Shown piece after piece: positions 31,037 to 35,064 of a stretch of 35,064 nucleotides of DNA. The position numbers were made by a program, and so were the translations under genes. This stretch comes from Glomus cerebriforme (Eukaryota; Glomeromycota; Glomeromycetes; Glomerales; Glomeraceae): the NCBI GenBank assembly GCA_003550305.1, contig QKYT01000054.1, positions 55,477-90,540 on the forward strand, read 5' to 3'. The first letter of the stretch is position 1. Each line of letters begins with the position of its first letter. The notes beneath the pieces are model-generated. The model did no database searches. It was not told the DNA's origin and saw nothing but the letters and a program-made list of their open reading frames with translations.

Positions 31037-32470
31037 ATGAATACTTTCTCATCCAATGATTCTGTCATCAACCAAACTAAAAAGAAGAAAAAGAAAAACA
31101 AATATAGGTCTAAAAAGACAAAAAAATGCTTAGAAGAGAATCTCAGTCTTTTTATTCCAACAAATATGCTCATTGATCTTGCAAAACCTTCATTCTTCAT
31201 AGAAGATTTTAATATTCTTATTAGTACTTAGTCACCTGTACCTATATTTTAAGAAATCATAGATTTAACCTTTAACAAGATAATTACAGAATCGATCAAT
31301 ATGATTATAGATTAATTAGATTACATACACTTATCAGATTCCTTACGTACTTATTATAATGATTGATCAACTATTTATACGTTCTTCAATTCTGAATTCA
31401 TTTACAGGAATTTTAAATAAAACTTACTCTTTTATTTCTTCACCTGTATTATTATTCAATAATGATATTATTCGTCCGCTCTCTTTTGATACAAGAATAT
31501 CTGTCTAAAAGGCCCAAGTAACTCTGAAACAAAATCCTAATATTAAAAAAATAAAGTTAATTAAACATAAAAAAAAAATACTTAAAAAGCATCAAAGCAG
31601 AAAAGTACTCCTCTAACAGATCTTAACATGCATTATTACCACTGATTAATTAAACTTATAATGGCTTTATAGTAGTAAATGACATCAAACAAGATTCATC
31701 TATTAACAATCCAAAAGAACTCTTAGTGTTTACAAAGCTCTTCATGAGAAAATTAATCATTTCATTAGTATTAATTATTACTCTACAGAATCAGTTCCAT
31801 TAATCAATATTAAATTCTTCAAACATAATAGTCTACTCAAAGCTGCAAATTTCTTCAAGAACAGAAATCATACTGAAAGAATGAAATTAATCTCTAAAAT
31901 GTATTACAGAATGGAATGGGATAAAATCTTCTGCCGTGAATTTAAAATGATATCCTTTCAAATATATTATTGACACAAAATTGTTGTCAAAAGATATCTT
32001 TTTTACTGTTTTCAGTTCTAGAGCTTGTAACCTACTCAAACAAATGTGATCTATATCAGTTTTTACACTAATATTTAGACTTACATTGGCTTACTTCAAA
32101 AAATCAGATATTGAATTCAGAAACAAATTCATAGGAAAATTTAGCAGATTTGCTCCTCATAATGACTTTTCCTTCATTAAAAATAATCTTCAAAATATTA
32201 CCAATCTTAAAAACCTTTACCGACAGGATGACGATAGTAATATTTATATTGAATTCAAGTTAGAATTTGATTTATTCAACACCTGTAGCTCAAATATACA
32301 TGTAGATAAATTAAAGATTAGAGACATTTCCAAAGGTACTAATTGAATAAAAAAAGATGCATTTCTCAAACAAAAATGCAAAAACTGTCAATACTCTAAA
32401 GAGCTTCCATTACCATACATTACGGCATCTAACCATTGTAAAGAAAAGTTATTAAAGTATAATATATAGC
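31037..32470 (+). pseudogene. Decayed mobile-element-like coding region, unknown family
   Basis: Several open pieces in shifting plus-strand frames look like parts of one protein. They are 31037-31231 (Lys-rich, NQTKKKKKKNKYRSKKTKK, then LEENLSLFIPTNMLIDLAK); about 31710-31955 (VYKALHEKINHFISINYY, LLKAANFFKNRNHTERMKLI, YYRMEWDKIFCREF); 32086-32346 (FRNKFIGKFSRFAPHNDFSF); and about 32360-32465 (CKNCQYSKELPLPYITASNH, a possible zinc knuckle). Stops and frame changes separate them. No catalytic motif is recognised. The CxxC...HC end and the position among MITEs suggest an old transposon gene. Confidence 0.35.
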
Positions 32471-33731
32471 AGAGAAATGTACAGTAAACATGTAATATGA
32501 AATAGTAGATAGTTTATAATTAAAGTAAAGTTATGAAATCCCATAATTTTATAGATAGGTATAGAATAATAACTTAATATGATAAAATCTTGAATATATA
32601 GCTAAGTTTTAGAAATAGTTCAGAAGGAAAAGTAATGTAGTTATTAGTTATAAGATGTTATTATTATATAATAGAGAAAATTGAAATATGAAGTAGAGGA
32701 ATTAAATTAAAAATTATAGAGAGGGATTAATTGAGATATGACAAAAAAAAATTAAATTAAAGAATAAAAATATGAAAAATATATTGCATCATAATCAATA
32801 TAAAAATAGCAACTATTCAAGCAGTCTTCAGATAATTCAATAATTAAAATAAAAATATTTTTAATCTTAATTATTATTCAAAGTAATTTGTTTTCATACA
32901 AGACCTTTATCTCTTGTTTATTATTGGGTTTATAAAGATATTGAGTAATTTTAGTATTTAAGAAGGTTGCTTTTGTGAGAAAGTAGTAGTAACATAGAAA
33001 AAATGACTTTTTGTGGATGCTTCTCTTGCAGTTTGGTACATACTTCAAGAACTGAAGGCTTTACTATAAAGTGATCATAAGTATGCAGATGTGGTCATAT
33101 ATTATTCATTAAAAGAGAGAAAAGAAAGGTTAAAGAAGTAATGTTACAGATTAGCAAAGAAATTACTAAATATAGAAAGTTAGGTTATACAAAAACTCAA
33201 ATAAATGGCCAACCAAAGGAATTATGATGATATAAAATTTTCATAAAAGAAAATTTAATATTATATAAGGTTACATAAGAATGATGAGAAAATTCTAAGT
33301 AATATGAATATGAGATATGAAATTAGATTTAGACTGGATTACTGTATTGGCTACAGGAAAAGATTGATGAAAGACCATACCAGTCATTATTAAAGTCTCA
33401 CCAATTTTGAACTCTGTAGTGATTCTACTTAATTTATTAAAAATATTATAAAAAAATTGACATCAACCATAATTGTATATATTTTTGTTGTTTATTAACA
33501 TGTATGATAAATTAGGAGATTAGCTAATTTTATGTGTCAGATTATGACTATGTCTGGTCTGTAAGGTGTAAATAGATTACCAAGAAACATGTTAAATTAA
33601 TATCATTAACATGGCCTTACAGAATAAAGAATCAAGAGAAATTGAGTGTGTCTTATCTGACTATAGACAAAAGTACAGAATAAAAATTAAATGTGATATC
33701 ATGATGGAATGGATATATCAAAATTCTGTAG
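32471..33731. other. AT-rich spacer without a supported gene
   Basis: Mostly A/T with TATAGA-type words. Short protein-like pieces (for example EIRFRLDYCIGYRKRLMKDH near 33317-33376) occur between stops. The open frame at 33611-33913 overlaps a tandem duplication and has no recognised domain. Confidence 0.35.
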
Positions 33732-33958
33732 TTTTAAGAGATCTGCAAATGAAAACTTGGCAGTTTAATAGGATATCGCAATTGAAATTTCATTACAGTA
33801 ATTTTAATAGTAGTGGTAGAAAAAATGAAATAGATACATCAAAATCTAACAATTTTAAGAGATCTGCAATCGTAATAATATCAAAACTTAGCAGTTTAGA
33901 GTACTGTAATTGAAATTCTATTACAATAATTTTAATGGTAGTAGTAGAAAAATTAGAA
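33732..33958. repeat. 121-bp tandem duplication, about 1.9 copies
   Basis: TTTTAAGAGATCTGCAA starts at 33732 and again at 33853. The following text (CTT(G)GCAGTTTA, AATTGAAATT, CATTACAGTAATTTTAAT, GTAGTGGTAGAAAAA) is repeated with scattered changes in the second copy. Confidence 0.7.
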
Positions 33959-34922
33959 AATTAAAATATATAAATAGCAAATCTATAAAAATTTTTGAAA
34001 AGTTTACAAAAATGGAAAAATATGAGGAATGGAAAAAAAAGAGACGATATAAAAAAGAATGACATGAAAGAAAACAAAATAAAGTAATAGAAGATCTATT
34101 ATGTATAGAATATTATAGATTGAGAAAACAAGATAAAACAGAGAAAATTAAGAAATTTTGAAATCTGTATAGTAAATTTGTATTAGCGAAAAAATACAAC
34201 TGGAATACTTTACGAGGGTTAAATAATTTGATGTTAGAAGATAAAGAAAATTATTTAATTGGAGAATGAAGAGAGAATTATATGGAATATTGATGTCATA
34301 ATTGAGTTAATAACTTATAGAGAAGAATTAAAATACCAAATAAAAGAATTACAAGAATGAATCTTAAAGTTTATTTTTACTTGTGAAATATTATATAATA
34401 GAGAAAAGAGTGAGGAATGGATACAGAGAAGAAAACAAGAAGAGAGAGAAATTCATGAAATTATATATGGATATAATATATATGTAAAAGAATTATAAGA
34501 AAGATTTAAAAATTTTGGAATTAGTACCAAAATGAAATATTAGTATTTGGATATAATGATAACATGAAAGAGATTTTCAAAAAGTTGTGTTATCAAACAA
34601 AAGAAAATATTTTATCAGGAGCCTGAAAGTATTCAAATAGGATATGAGAAATGTTGTTAAGCATTTTTTATATAAGGAATGATGAAGGAAATTAAAACAA
34701 TTATTTCTATCAATAATAGCAAGATTTATCTTTAGTAATAAATTTAGTAAAACAGAAGAGAAAACAAGAAAAATAGAAGAAAGAATTTTAAATAGGGATT
34801 CAGAAGAAGAAAGGGAACAAATTATAAAATAAATAAAAAATAAAACTCCAAGTAAAGGAAATAGTGAAGAATTTCAGCAGAAGGATAATGCAGAGAAAAA
34901 AACAAAGGAAGATAAAATAGAG
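33959..34922. other. A/G-rich decayed spacer
   Basis: No intact gene. The plus strand is rich in AGAA words and reads as broken Lys/Glu/Arg-rich fragments (for example VIEDLLCIEYYRLRKQDK near 34087-34140), perhaps the tail of an old mobile-element protein. Confidence 0.3.
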
Positions 34923-35064
34923 TAAGGTTGCTTACCAAAACTTGGTTTAGACAAGATGGCGTTTTACCAAAAAGTGAAATTCTGCCAAAACTATATTAAA
35001 GTTATATTAAAAAACTGGCGAAACTCTGGAGAAAAGCGAAACTGCTAAAACCTATTATAATTGC
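34923..35064. mobile_element. MITE copy 2, cut by window end
   Basis: Starts TAAGGTTGCTTACC and follows copy 1 (from 30657) closely for 142 bp, including AAGTGAAATTCTGCCAAAAC and AAAACTGGCGAAACTCTGG, in the same orientation. It lacks the CTACTG insertion seen in copy 1. Its right TIR and TSD lie beyond the window. The 8 bp before it are AAATAGAG, unlike the TSD of copy 1, so it is an independent insertion. Confidence 0.8.

Noticed and set aside
30657..35064. The two direct 145-bp repeats as LTRs of one 4.3-kb retrotransposon
   Set aside because: Copy 1 has its own TIRs and an exact 8-bp duplication on both sides, so each copy is a separate MITE; no TG..CA ends, primer-binding site or gag-pol is seen.

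Overview
The window looks like nuclear DNA of an AT-rich, intron-rich fungus. The intergenic DNA is extremely AT-rich, genes carry several short introns (about 65-105 bp, GT-AG plus one GC-AG), and mobile-element relics are dense. This, with the gene types present, suggests an arbuscular mycorrhizal fungus (Glomeromycotina, Rhizophagus-like). The species is inferred from style, not proven.

Layout. (1) 1-6076: three non-LTR (LINE-type) retrotransposon copies plus a tail-only insertion, lined up head to tail and separated by copies of one target sequence (TTCTACCAATATCGT). The middle copy, 1271-5690, has both ends but appears to lack the endonuclease/reverse transcriptase. (2) 6069-~6440: a 147-bp tandem repeat whose unit starts with a version of that same target sequence. 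(3) ~6440-10388: gene-poor AT-rich DNA with a small coding relic. (4) 10389-15719: an eight-exon P4-ATPase (lipid flippase), 1,588 aa. (5) 16173-17738: two divergently transcribed SAM-domain genes with mitochondrial-type N-termini. They share one intron position and a 116-bp intergenic region. (6) 17739-20710: gene-poor, with one small uncertain ORF. (7) 20711-22308: a decayed FHA-FHA-kinase gene. (8) 24617-25771: a five-exon MCUR1/CCDC90/Fmp32-family mitochondrial membrane protein. (9) 25984-27701 (minus): a nine-exon, four-CBS protein of Sds23-like type. (10) 27702-35064: repeat-dominated DNA. It holds a 1.08-kb foldback-like DNA transposon with TIRs, an 8-bp-class TSD, GATCTGA-rich arms and a 130-bp minisatellite core; a 247-bp TIR/TSD MITE; a second copy of that MITE cut by the window end; and decayed coding relics.

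I rebuilt exon structures by hand from splice signals, frame continuity and family motifs. All five intact gene models sum to a multiple of three. Functionally, three of the five intact genes look mitochondrial (two SAM proteins and the MCUR1-like protein). The flippase belongs to secretory or plasma membranes, and the CBS protein is probably a cytosolic regulator. No operon-like relationship is expected or seen. The most unusual items are the serial LINE insertions into a satellite site, the paired SAM genes, and the foldback element whose internal repeat units carry covarying hairpins.
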